Assembly (NCBI GenBank): GCA_017506865.1
Contig: JAFCMP010000445.1
Span: 868,001-932,000, forward strand
Origin: Tribonema minus
Taxonomy: Eukaryota > Sar > Xanthophyceae > Tribonematales > Tribonemataceae
Direction of reading: 5' to 3'
Length of the DNA: 64,000 nt
Part shown: positions 9,868 to 22,600 of the stretch, piece by piece
How positions within the stretch are numbered: the first letter of the stretch is position 1
How the letters are laid out: every line of letters begins with the position of its first letter
The notes under the pieces: generated by a model
Told to the model about the DNA's origin: nothing
Seen by the model: the letters and a program-made list of their open reading frames with translations, nothing else
Databases searched by the model: none
Position numbers and translations under genes: made by a program

Positions 9868-12698
9868 CTGCATAAACACGTCAAAGTCCGCGGTGGCGGC
9901 GACGATCTGCCCAAAGATGGCCTCGGAGCTGAGCGGATCCCTGTCGTTGGCCGCGCGCAGCAGCTCGCAGAAGGCGGCGACGCTCCACCCGCGATCTCGG
10001 ATGAACCCTTCTAGCTCTGTGCAGTAGCAAACAGAGTCGGCAGCAGTGATCAACGCGTTGGCATTGTCATATGTTTTGCATGGCGCGCGTGAAATTAACG
10101 CGTTCGCGCAGCTCGCAGAAGGCGGCGACGCTCCACCCGCGATCTCGGATGAACCCCTCTAGCTCTGCGCAGCAGCGAGCAGAGTCGGCAGCAGTGATCA
10201 GCGCATTGGCATTGTCATATGTTTTGCATGGCGCGCGTGAAATAAACGCGTCCGCGCAGGTCGCAGAAGGCGGCGACGCTCCACCCGCGAACTCGGATGA
10301 ACCCTTCTAGCTCTGCGCAGCAACAAACAGAGTTGGCAGCAGTGACCAGCGTCAGGATGGTTTGTGGTGTGTGCGTGAGTGCAGGCATTCATGCACTTGA
10401 CAGTGGCCGTTATGATGATTGAGCCTACTTGAGAGTAACAATGGCGTGAGAGGGGGGGGGCCTGTTGAGGAGGCAGGTTCAGGTTTGTTGACTAGAAGTA
10501 TGCAGTTGCTGCACCCCCTGTATCTGGTACCATGTCTTCACCCCCCTGTGTTACCATGTCTTGACTGGCTATTGCAGAAAGGCCAAAACACTCCTCCAAT
10601 TAGCGCTAGCAGTTGCTAAGGCTCAACAGCTGGCCTCTCGGCAGGTGTTGCAGCCCATTGAAGTTGGCACTAGAGTCAAAAAATTACAGCCAAAGCCAGG
10701 TAGGGTCAGGGTATGAACAAACAGTCCATGTCCAGCGGCTTGATCAAATATGGTCAACTTCTGTTTTGTCTGCACAAATCACACTTCAACTCAAAGGCAG
10801 AAACAGGATCATACAACCTCGTCTGCTCCATGTGCTCGTGTCCACACTATGAGAAGGCCTGTGGTATTGAGTCGCGGCCTTGAGCCCTACTGTCTATCTT
10901 TCGGTCTCGTAAGCTTTAGCTGGGGCAGGCTGCACATTTTCGAAGTGTTGCCAGGCCAAGACAGCTGCTTCCACTAGAAGTGGCAGTTACGTCTGCGAAG
11001 TCTCAAGTCTGAGTCGAGACCTCTCCAAACCTCGAGGTGCTGCCAGGCCAAGACAGCCTGCTTCAACCAAGCAGTGGCGATTACTTTTGAGACCTCTCAA
11101 GTCTGAGTCCAAACATGAAGGTGACTCGGTGCGCGTACGCACCTGCCTCAAACAGATCTTGGAACTTGTTGTAGACCCTTGTGTACTCCAGCTTGTTTTC
11201 CTCCGAGCTGAGATCAACTGCACACCGCAACACAGGCAAGCAGTAAGGTTAGCACCCGCGAATGCACCCGCAACAACCTGGCAGGAAGTCAGCATAAGGT
11301 CAGCACTTGAAAATACACTTGGGCTATGTTTCACACAGAGGATCGACCGAGGTGTTGAATCATATGATTGTTGTCAGCCTCGCATGGCTGCTACACATGA
11401 GGAAACCACCAATCACATATCATTGAGCAGCAAACGTTATGATGAGCACCGTTGCCTAATGGTGCAGGGCTACGGCAATCCAAATGACGCTCCAGAATAG
11501 GCTTGCGCACTGGCCACACTGAGGCAGCTGCAGTTCTGCAGATGCATGCAGCGCGCCGCGTTGCCCCGCAGAATGGCTTCATGCACAAATTGAGTGCACA
11601 CAACATGCATGGCGCATCCGTGTAATTCGCGCCATGCGCGCTGTGATGTCGCGCCCACTATCTGTGCTCACTTGCATAAACCTTCAGTCAAAAAAACAGC
11701 ATCAAAGCTCAAGTGCTGCCATGTGCCCCGCAAATTTGCACATACTTGCGACTTTGGTGGCAGCTTCAACAAATTCCATTCAGGGCGCCTCACCGATGTG
11801 CGAGTTGTCCGCCACGAATGCCTCAAACTTGTTGGCAAAGTCGTCGTTCTCGTAGAAGAACTGCTGCACCTGCTCGCACCGGGCACCAGCAGCGCTCAGC
11901 AGATCAGCGGTGAAGGTGAACCCCGTCGTGACAGGTCACAATCGCTAACCTTGCAAGTGAGGGCGGACAATGTACAGCATAATTGATGCTGCAAGCAGTT
12001 CCCAATAGCATGCAACTGTGACATGAGCAGCTACGCGCCTCCACTCACGACAGGCTGAACCTTATGAGCAGGGGCGTAAGAAACTGATCGCAGAAGAGCC
12101 ACGCTGGACGTAAACGTAGGCCAGCTCTGTGTCCGGTGATGCTGGCGGAGTGTTTAGCAAGTACTTGCACAGGCGAAAGCATTGTGACACGCCGTATTAC
12201 ATCGCATCAGCCAAGAGACCGGGGTTGACTGGAGTTGATCAGTACTCGGCAGAGAGCCTGTCTGCATGAAATGTGCGCTGTGTGTACAAGCTCGTTGCCG
12301 TATAGTTATGTGGATGTAGTGCTCCAGTTGTGCTGAGTGATGGGCCACTCTACTGAAAATGATGTCTGAACGATGACTGAGAAGAGTATATTCCTGCTGG
12401 AATGCAGCAGTGCTGGAGCGATGTGGCCGGTAATGGCGTAAAGTGGAAGCTCGGCCACCATCAGCTCTGAATTTAACAGCAGCAGAAGCAGCAGCAGCAG
12501 CCATATGGCCATCTGATTTTCGTGTGTACAACAAGGGTGCAATTCAATTGTCTGCACCTGTGTAACAATGTCTTGGCTGGAGGCTTTCGCTCCCTGCGGA
12601 TCATCTTTGCTTTCGCCCCTCAGCCCTAGTGCGCATGCGTCATCCGCCACCTCTCCGTCCTTTCCCTCCCACTTACAGTCCATATCCTGACAGTCCAT
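9868..12698 (-). CDS. BART-domain protein (ARL2BP/CFAP36 type), 3' end not resolved
   Basis: Five minus exons fit: 12698-12677, 12103-12061, 11894-11794, 11217-11143 and 10016-9868. Phases agree at every junction. The strongest run is exons 3-5: VQQFFYENDDFANKFEAF, then LSSEENKLEYTRVYNKFQDL, then ELEGFIRDRGWSVAAFCELL and IFGQIVAATADFDVFMQ. This is the BART fold in order (F..N...F, EENKL.YT....F...FE, ...F......IF.....TDF..F). BART proteins bind ARL2/ARL3-type GTPases; the CFAP36 branch is ciliary. Exons 1-2 (MDCQDMD, WLFCDQFLTPLL) are less certain. Exon 5 ends in a GC donor, CAG|GCAAGT. The C-terminus after FMQ was not found. Tandem shadow copies of the exon-5 start lie just upstream in intron 4. 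Confidence 0.78.
10055..10320 (-). repeat. Two shadow copies of the BART exon-5 acceptor and start
   Basis: Intron 4 holds two near-tandem units of about 145 bp that repeat the exon-5 start and its acceptor (minus: CAGAGCTAGAAGGGTTCATC-like), with the real copy at 10016. Both copies diverge after the codons for GWSVAAFCEL and run into GCGCGAACGCG or CTGCGCGGACGCG, so they are not complete exons. The intervening sequence (gcattggcattgtcatatg) is duplicated as well, which makes this a true tandem duplication. Confidence 0.85.
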
Positions 12699-14596
12699 AT
12701 CCTGGCCGAAGTCAGCTCGAGCGGTTGTCGAAATTCACGCGGAGTTGAAGTTGATTCGTGAAAAAGTAACTGTGGGGGTGCACAGAGCACACACACACAC
12801 AGCTACCGCAGCAAACGCTAGCAGAGCCAGTCTTCGAGCTGGATTTGTATCGAATTGTTCATAGCTGCGGTCAACTCGGCGGAAGGTGCTGCACCGACCC
12901 CCCACAATTTCCTGAGATGGATTGAGGGAAGCAACACTGGAGCTACACCGTGAGAGAGCACCAACAGCCAGAGCGTTTGTGATTCAGAAAGAATCGGCGA
13001 AACTAGAAGAGAAGCAGCTGCTGGTGTGCTGGCGGGAGTGTTAGCAGGTGAGGGAGTTTGCTGGATGGGTCGGCCACACTGCTCTATTTGTCGTACAGAA
13101 GTATCGACGTGAACGGCGCCACCAACGTGAACGGCGCCACCAACGGATGTTAAGCATAGCTGACATGGCGTTTAGCCCAGCTTCTTCCCGCTACATCTAG
13201 CATAGGCCTTCCCTTTCAGTTTTCACATCTTCATGTGGCCTGATGCCCTAAACATGATCGGCAAAGTGATTTTAGCAAAGCTTTCAGTCAGCATCAATCA
13301 AGCTTAGGCCACTTGCGGGCTGATCCCTGTTATCTGGACTTGCTGATTCACTCATATGATGTGCCTGCAGTTGTCAACAGCAACACCCCTGTTGGTGGCC
13401 CGTTGACATCAAACTTAGCTCAAGAAAGCTTTTCTTTGCGCGCTGTTCGATTTGGCATCTCAGCTTATATAGAGGAGTGAGCCGCAGGTTTGGTGCCGGC
13501 CTGCGAAGGTGTAGGAAGGCTAGGCTCAAAGTGACAGTCAATACCTTAATCGTAGCGCGTCCTGCCTTTTACCAGACAGAGCGGGACAGGGTCATCACAA
13601 ATGGCCTTACTCTTAGATTCCTGTTTCATTAGGGAAGCACGCTGTCACGCGTCCCTCAACTCGTATGTACTTCAAATATGATTTAATCAATGTGTTCACT
13701 TCACATTCTACTATATCTCAAAGTACGCACTTCAAGTATGTAACTGCAGAAACCAACAATGCAGACCACAACAGAGGACTGCATCAGACAATGTCCAACG
13801 CTCTCAAGGACCCTCGACCTGTTTTGAACAGTAGAGGGCTTTGAAGCTGGCTTGCATTCGGTCGTTGTAGTGCGCAGAAGCGTACTTTTGCACTTGACTG
13901 CCTTGCATTAGCAGCAATCTTCTCTGTGCTGAAGCTGTCAGCATCGTCAGTGTCCGCGGACCAGGGCTTTGGTGCGCTGCCCACATGAGCCATCAAGTGA
14001 TGGCTCAAAATCGTCGGATGGAGCGACATTGTGGCACCAGGCTCGTTGTGCGCGATACCGCCGCGCAAACGCTGCACGTGACGCGCAAACGCTGCGCGGG
14101 ACCTGCCCCCGCAGGGTCACGGGCGGTCGTGCAGCGTTCATCTCATCCTGTACGCCACATACTGCCATCGCCAACAGCATTAGCAGCGGCAGCGATCGGC
14201 GCTGGCTACCTCATGACAAAAAAGTGAAGTTTACTGGTGTCTTCATGGTTTTCAGATATAACCAGCACAAACCTCACCAATCATTATATTGTCTTCTTAG
14301 TTTCAAGATGGGTTCAGTCACATTACACGCTTCCCCCTTCTTGTGTCATACCGTACAATCGATAAACGTGCGCATGCGCACACCGCTGCTCAAGCTGCGA
14401 CAGCCCTGTACTTATTACCCCACTACCTCCAGGGGTGAGGGAGATTAACTCGCCATTCCAATCTGGCACAGTAGCGCTCAACACAAGGACAGCAGCAGTG
14501 CTTAACACAAGTCATCACACGCGGCACGTGGCTCTGCCACGCGCCCCCCCCCCCTCCCCCCCCCTCAGTCGCCCCGCCGCCCCCGCCGCCGCTGCC
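12699..14596. other. Divergent intergenic region, BART gene and CDC50 gene
   Basis: About 1.9 kb and AT-richer than the flanks. It must carry both promoters because the two genes are transcribed away from each other. It holds a small direct repeat (gtgaacggcgccaccaac twice, about 13110-13146) and a duplicated phrase near 13664 and 13727 (acttcaa(a/g)tatg). No gene was recognised. Confidence 0.5.
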
Positions 14597-17500
14597 ATGC
14601 GGCGGAAGGCCAGGCCCAACGCCGCGGACAATGTCGCGGGGGAGACGTGGGAGGGGCAGGGGCTGGACGCAGGCGTCGCCGCAGCAGCGGGTGCGCCGTC
14701 CGCCATGAGCAGCTCTGGACACAATGAGGAGCCGCCACCGGAGAAGAAAAACAGGCCAAAAGGTGAAGAATCATGCACCGCGCCCGCCATCAGGGTGCAG
14801 AGTTAGGTTACGGTCACGCGGCAGATTTAGGGTTAGTATTAACCCTACATAAATGGTCAATGGTGTCGCGGCGGCTGGCGCGCCCTCTGCTATGAGCAGC
14901 TCTGGACACAATGAGGAGCCTCCGCCAGAGAAAAAGAACAGGCCAAAAGGTGAAGGATCAGGCACTACAGTACAAGTATAGAGCTAGGACTAGGGTGAGG
15001 TCACGTGGTAAGGTTAGGGTTAGGGTTGGGGTTAACCCTACACAAATGGTCAATGGTGTCGCCGCGGCTGGCGCGCCTTCCGCCATGAGCAGCTCCGGAC
15101 ACAGTGAGGAGCTGCCGTCGGAGAATATCAACAGGCCAAAACGTGAGGGATTGTGCAGTACAAGTGTAGGGTTCCGAGTTGGGTTAAGGTCACGCGGCAA
15201 GGTCAGTGCTCAGCGGTTTGGCAAATGCCGGTCTGCACCCCCGCCATGAGCCGCTTTGAACATAATGAGGCGCCGGTACCGGAGAAAAAGAACAGGCCAA
15301 AGGTGCAGGGTCAGGCACTGCAAGTGTGTCAACTTGGGGTAGGGTCGCGCGGTAAGGTTAGGGCTAGGGACAGGGTTAGGGTTGGGGGAGGAGCAACCGG
15401 GCAAAAAGCAACAGGCCAAAGGTGAAGGAATGGCACGACAGGGTGCAGGGTTAGGGTAAGGTCACACTGAAGGGGTAGGCAAGGCAAGGTTAGGGTTAGG
15501 TTGGTTTAACGTAGTGGTCAATGGTGTTGCCGCGGCCGGCGCCACCCTCCGCCTTGAGCAGCTCCAGGCAACGAGGAGCCGCTTCGGGAGAAAAACAGGC
15601 CAAAAGGTAAGGTGAAGGATCAGCCTGGCAGAGGATGGCAAAAAGTTGAGACTGTGGCAGCAAGAAATGGGCGGGAGGGGGGGGGGAGGGGGGGCGCGGC
15701 TGTCAGCGCAAGTAACTAGCTTTTGAAACAGGCTTACGACTGTCGCAATGATGACTTGGCGGGCGGAATGAGGCAGGCATTGACAAGTCATCGTTGACTT
15801 AACTGAACGCTAACGAGGTCCTGCCAACTTTAACTTCATGCCCGGTTGCGCTTCCGCTCCAGCGGCAGCGCCCTTGTCCCACTCTGAGCCCTAGTTATCC
15901 TTGCCCCTTCACCAAGGGATACTCGACCCCCCTTTTCAAACATTTCTTTTGTCTCCGACAGCGGCGGCCCGCCATTGTGTCCGTAGCTGCGCATAGCGGA
16001 GCGTGCACCGGCGGTCGCGAAACCGCTGAGCACTACCCTTGCCCAACTACCTTGCCCTAGCTCTAATCAGGCCCAAACCCACCCCCCCCCCCCCATTGCT
16101 TTTGCAGACAGCGTTTTTTGGCAGCAGAACATGGACACACGCACACACACCCTTGCCATGGTCACAGTCTCGATCCCTGCCCCTGTCTGCCAGGCTGAAC
16201 CCCCCCCCCCCCCCCCCTTCCCCCCTTGTCTTTGCAGACAGCGCATTTCGGCAGCAGAACATGGACATGTGGGTGCCGATCCTCACGCCGCGCTGCGTGG
16301 TGCTCATGTTTGCGGCGGTGGCGGCGGCGTTCATACCCGCGGGCGTGTACCTCTACACGCAGTCCAAGGCCGTCGTCGAGTACCGGATACAGTGAGTTGT
16401 TGAAGTTGGGGATTGCGCTGTTCATCTGTTAAAGATTGCAGTCAAGCATCACCATACCCGGATACAGTGAGTTGTTGAAGATGAAAAATGAACTTGAAGT
16501 TTTGTTATGTTGAAGAAGTCGGCGAGCAGCACCGCGACCACTACGTGAAGCACGTCTCACGCGCGTAATTCTCCGGACAGAGCAGGGCGGTCGTGAAAGT
16601 ACCGGATGCAGCGTGTGTGTTGAAGTCATGGCGTGTGGTAATTGAGGCTAGTTCTGCTGAAGACGTCTGGCGAGCTTCTTGCTGCAGCCAGCGCATCAGA
16701 GATGGACGAAGCATTTTGACACAGATCAAAACAGCTGAAGTTGAAGAAACGGTTCTGTTGACCCAGCGGACGAGCGGCACTGCAGCCTGTTCGCTATCAA
16801 AGTAGCATCGACATGCACGGTGTAATCAGCGCACCTAACAAGTTGCCTTGCAGCACACACAGGGGGTGCCTGGTTACGGCGTGTGTGCTCAACTTCAACT
16901 TGAACTCCCGCCGCAGGTATGACGGCGACGGCAACGCCTCTCACCCAAAGATACCTACCTACCTCAACACCTACCCTCATCTACCACTAGTATGCTCGGG
17001 TCAGACTTCAATCGCCACAACTGCAACTTGAATTGCTGCTGCAGGTACGACGGCGACGGCGCCGCGGCGGGCCTCGCGGCCTGCGCCGTGACGGGCTTCA
17101 ACCAGAGCGCCGCGTGCACGGTGCGCTTCGACGTGGATGCGACCATGGAGCCACCCATCTATGTGTACTACGAGGTCGGCAAGCTGCTGCAGAACCACAG
17201 GTGCGGCGTCAGGGTTGAAGTTTGCTGGTTGAAGTTTGTGGGTGGGTGAGGGGGGGTTGTGTGGGTGGCTGATCGCGTAGGGGTACTACGAGGTTGGGAA
17301 GCTGCTGCAGAACCAAAGGTGCGGCGGCAGGATTGAAGTTTGTGGGTTTAAGTTTGTGGATGGGTGGGGGGGGCGGTCGCGGGGCGGCTGATCGTGCAGG
17401 GGCACCACGAGCACGGAAAGTTGAAGCTGGTGGGTTGAGGTTTGTGGGCGGGTGGGGGGTCGCGGGGTGGCGGATCGTGTAGGGGTACCACGAGCTTAGC

Positions 17501-19523
17501 AGGCTGCTGCAGAACGAAAGCACGCGGCAGGCAGGCGGCGGTTGACAGTGCGCATCACGCTTTGTATATGCTTGGGTTGCAGCGACGGCTTACTAGCGGG
17601 CAGGGGGTAGGGTTCGGGGAGTGCGTGTGCTTCAGTTGGGAGGGCGGCGGACCGGAGCGAGCGCAAGTGCCGCTTGTTTTAGGGTTAGGGTTTGGTGTAC
17701 GTGTGTGTGCCGAGGTCGTGGGGTAGCTGAGGGAGTCCGTTTGTGTGCTGCGGTTTGCGGTCAATGTCTGTACGTGCGTCGAAAGACCCCGCGATTACTC
17801 TCCGTTTGAAGGTGCTCTCCATTTGAAATTACGCTCCTTGTGAAGTGACTCGCCGTGCTCAGGGCGCTGACATCAGGATCTCTCGCTGTACTACCTCACC
17901 ACGCAGACGACATGACGGTGTACGGAGAGTAGTGGCAATACCCGTACACAACCACTTGCAGAGCACTGGCTTTTAAAGTTCTACCATAACGAACAAAACT
18001 ACTGTCTTGTGCTTGATATTGCTGAAGTCGAGGTTTGCGGAGTACCCACCTGGTACCCAAACGCTCCCCCTAACCCCTCCCGCTCCCGCAATTTAACCAC
18101 GTGGCATTCGACGGAAACACACAAGCACACCCCTGTTCGCCGCCAGCCGTGGCCCCCCCCAGACACACACACACACCCCACGCCCAACCACCCCCCTTCG
18201 CTCCCCCCCCTCGCCCCCCAACAGGAAGTACTCAAGAGCCGCAGCGCGCCTCAGCTGACCGGCAACGACAGCGCGCTGCTGGGCGATGACAACTGCGAGC
18301 CCCCCCGACATGACATTGAAAGAAAATACACGCACCCCTTGTCGCCGGCAGCCCCCCCCCCCCCCTTCTCCAACCCCATGCCCTTCCCCTCGCTCCCCCC
18401 CCCCCCCCCCCCCCCCCCCGCGTCTCCCCGGACAGGAAGTACGTTAAGAGCCGCAGCGCGCCTCAGCTGACCGGCGACGACAGCGCGCTGCTGGGCGACG
18501 ACAACTGCGACATCACATTGAAATAAAACACACGCACCCCTTGTCGCCGCCGGCTGTGGCAGCCCCCCCCCAACCTCACAAAGACACACACACACACCAC
18601 ACACCACGCCCTCCCCCCTTCCCCCCCCCCCCTCCGAGACAGGAAGCACGTCAAGAGCCGCAGCACATCTCAGCTGACCCCCCTGTCCCCACCCACCCAC
18701 CCACACACATGCCCTTCCCCTCCCCCCCAACAGGAAGTACGTCAAGAGCCGCAGCGCGCCTCAGCTGACCGGCGATGAGAGCGCTCTGCTGGGCGACGAC
18801 AACTGCGAGCCGCTGCGCAAGGACGCCGCCTCTGGCCAGTGGCTCAACCCCTGCGGCCTCATCGCCAACAGCATGTTCACGGACGTGCTGAGCGTTGCTG
18901 ACGCGCCCGCGCCGTTCGACGGCGCGAGCAGCGGCAGCTTCATGTCGGAGACGGGCATCGCGTGGCCCGTAGATAGGTGAGATATCCCAACTAAGTGCTA
19001 GCTAAAATGTAATTGAGGTACAGGTGACACTTCGGCTGCGTATCTCAGTGCGGTTGTCGCCAACAGCAAGTTCACAGTGTGCTGACGATTGTGGCGGCGC
19101 CCGCGCCGCTTGACGGCGTGAGTAGCGCCAGCTTCATGTCCGAGACGGGCATCACGTGGCCTGTAGATGAGTGAGTGGAGAGGCTGTGGCGGACGGGCAG
19201 CGGTATGCATCACTGGTAGAGTGGCACATGCCGATCGCACTAAGTACGTAGCTGCAGCAGAGCCCTGGCTGGTAGGCAACACAGGCAAGACGGCAACCGC
19301 TTCACGTTTGTGACAATGTTCAAAGGGGGCACCTGCGTGCTGTTCGCAACGCGCTGTTTCATGGCTGACACAGCACCACGTGGCCCCCCCATCGGTGAGG
19401 CTGTTGCGCCAGAACATCTCTGTGGTGCGTGCCACGCAGCTGATCGACACGCCCAAAGGCTGTGAGGCCTCAGCGCTTGCTCTCAAATTACTGAGCTGCT
19501 GCTGCTGCTGAGTCGCGATAAGC

Positions 19524-19575
<52 letters not shown>

Positions 19576-19600
19576 GCGCTGCTGCTGCCGCTGCTGCTGC

Positions 19601-19663
<63 letters not shown>

Positions 19664-22600
19664 CGCTGAACACTGCTGCTGCTGCGACGCGCTCTCGCTC
19701 GCGCAGCGAGGATCGGTTCAAGCAGCCGGACGGATTCGTGTTTGGCAAGTGCCCCTCCGGCCCCTGCACGGACTGCCTGAGCAGCGCTGCCTTCACCGCC
19801 GCCAATCCCTGCAAGGTATTTACATTTGTGTACTTATTGAATAGGATAAAAGTCGAGCTATACGCAACAACACCTTGACATATGTATCAGAAACACCTTC
19901 GGGCGTGCGCAGCATGACCTCAAGATACGACGTGCAGCATGAGCCGCGCACCCTCCGCCGCTGCTGACCCATGCAAGGTGTTTATTTGCGCTTGTATACT
20001 TTGGGGATACTTACGTTTTGAGAGTCCAGCGACAAGCAGCGGAATCTGGACATGCGTACCAGAACGCACTTCAAAAGCACTTGGGCGTGCATGTGCGGCG
20101 TAACCTCGACATGCGACGTGCAGCGTGGGCTGCGCGCCCCTCGCCGCTTCTAGCCTGCCCGAGTTGCGCGAACAGGGCGACCGGAGTGCCCGAGCGCTGC
20201 CGCATTTGAGGCGTGCAAGGCAAACTCGGTACTTAGGTATTGAAGACCTGAACGTACGGCGCGCACACTGTCAGAGCAGCGCCGCCTCCACCGCCGCCGG
20301 CCCCTGCAAGGCACTGCTTCTGCGCTGCCGGCCCCTGCAAGGCATGCATGAGAGCGTCCATGCGCAGTGCGCCCTGCAATATACCGCTGTGCCCATAGAG
20401 GCCGAGCGCTGCTGCTCTCGCCGCACGCGCTTGTGTGCAGGCGAGACGTCAGTGTACCCTGCGCCGACTGCCTGAGCGGTGCTGCATTTGCCCCCACCGC
20501 CACACGCATGGCAGTGTTATTTTGTGCTCGACCGTGCGTGCGTGCGTGCGGCCAACTTTGCGATCGCTTGTGTGCGCTGTCAGAGCGTTGCATCCACCGC
20601 CGGCACCTCGTTCATGGCAGTGCGCAAGCACTTGCGGAATTGTCTGTCTCGGGCGTATGGTGTCTTTGTCGTGCTAAGTGTGGCTGGACTCACGCTGCGT
20701 GGCCTGTAACGGTATTGCCGCATGAAGTGCACGAGGCATCACCTTGTCGCACTCGGTAGTTCAGACCTGATTCTACCTTTGTAGACTACCAAATGCGTAA
20801 GGTTGTGTGTGCGGTGTCAGTGCCTCTCGCAGGTCGATGCTTGCATTTGATAGGGTCGTACTCACTGTTATGGTTGGGGTTAGGGTTAGCAGCATCGTGG
20901 ACACCGTCTCAATTCATCAGTCTGGGCGTGCAAACGCCCTCTGAACTCGCACGCGCGCACTGCCGGAGCAACCACCTCCCCCCCCCCCCCCCCCCCCGCC
21001 CCTGCTGCACGATTGTGAATGTTTCCGACCTCTCCCCCATCTCCCCCCCCCCCCCCCCCCCTCAACGTTCTTGCAGCTGACCCAGTATCGAGGCCAGCGG
21101 TGGGCGTACTGGTACCCAAGCGACGACACGATACGGTACCTGTACGAGACGTACCCCGCCATTGTGAACCCTATCGAGGGCGTGCTCAACGAGCACTTCA
21201 TGGTGTGGATGAGGTGAGGCGGCTGCGCGGGCGGTTACGGCGATTGAAACCGCTTTTCAGAAAGGAGGCTCATCGAGAATGGATTGCGTGTTTGCCTCTT
21301 GTTGGTCACACCGTGCAGCAATTTGTGCTTGTGTTGTTTGATGGATGCTGATGGGCAGGACGGTGAAATCCAGCTGATGTTTGCTTAGTATGCCCGTGCA
21401 TTGTCACGAGCCCACTCCTTCGATGGTAGCTGGAGTGGATCACAGCATATTGAGCGGTTGTTGTGTGTACGCCAGCGCATTGCTGGCCTGAGTACCTACA
21501 TACCTGCATGACAGCGCACGAGGTGACGTCGCCATGGACAGGCGCTCTGTGCCGCACGCGCTGTCTGCTGCGAAATGTTTGAAACGCCCAGAGTTTCACC
21601 GCCAGATACATGTACCTTGTTATTCTGGAATTTCATTGACGCATGGCGCCGCGTGCGCTGTGGTCTGCTGCAGACAACATTGAAGTTGATTACAACTTCA
21701 CTAACGTCCGCAGCTTACTTTGGAGCATTAGCCTAGACTCGGTTTAGCCACATGGCGCTGTGCCTGCAGCGCTGCAGAGCAGCCCGTGTGCTGACACCGC
21801 ATGAAGTCGCTCGCAACTTCACTATCATGTCTTGAAAGCTTAGTAGTCTAGATGTTTCATATCAACCACAAGAAGCCGCGCCCGCCACCGCGCGCTACCA
21901 GTATGCCAACAGCAATGAAGTTGCTCGCAACTTCACTATCATGACCCGCTCATTACTCTAGATGTATCTTATCAAACAACATACTGCCCCCCCCCGCTGA
22001 GCGCTGCTGCAGGGCAGCTGGCATGCCGACATTCCGCAAGGTGTATGGGCGCATCGACACGAAGCTGGAGCCCGGCGACCACGTCACGTTTGACGTTCAA
22101 GCCAGGTGAGCACTGCTGCAAAATGGACGGCATGTTGAAGTTGAAGCTGCTCACTACCTCACCAGCATCCGAACCGTACTAGTCTGTGCAATGTAAAGCT
22201 ATGTACCTGCACGTAGAATGTATCGAAGGCAAGGTGTACGGGCGCATTGACACGAGGTTGGAGCCCGGCGAGCACGTCACATTTAACGTTCAAGCCAGGT
22301 GAGCACTGTTTATTGTATTGCTGTCCATATGGTGCTAGCAGCCGGCCATAACGGCGCAAACCAAGGCCATCATACATCGAAGGACCATCTACCATCTACT
22401 GTAATCTAGCATAATTTTTTAACAAAGCATACATTTATAAATATATATCCTTATTTTGGAGTATTACGTTGCGTGTTATTGTATGTTTTGCTTCCAACAC
22501 GTGCGCGGCAGCTACGACCTGTCTGGCGTCGACGGCCTCTGAAGGTTTCGCAGATGATGCCATCGCGCACTGCCACCCCCTTGGGGTGATGTTTTTGTGA

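Noticed and set aside
20880-21068. Poly-C blocks as possible i-motif/G-quadruplex regulatory elements
   Set aside because: They sit exactly where a polypyrimidine tract is expected before exon 6, so a splicing role is the simpler explanation.
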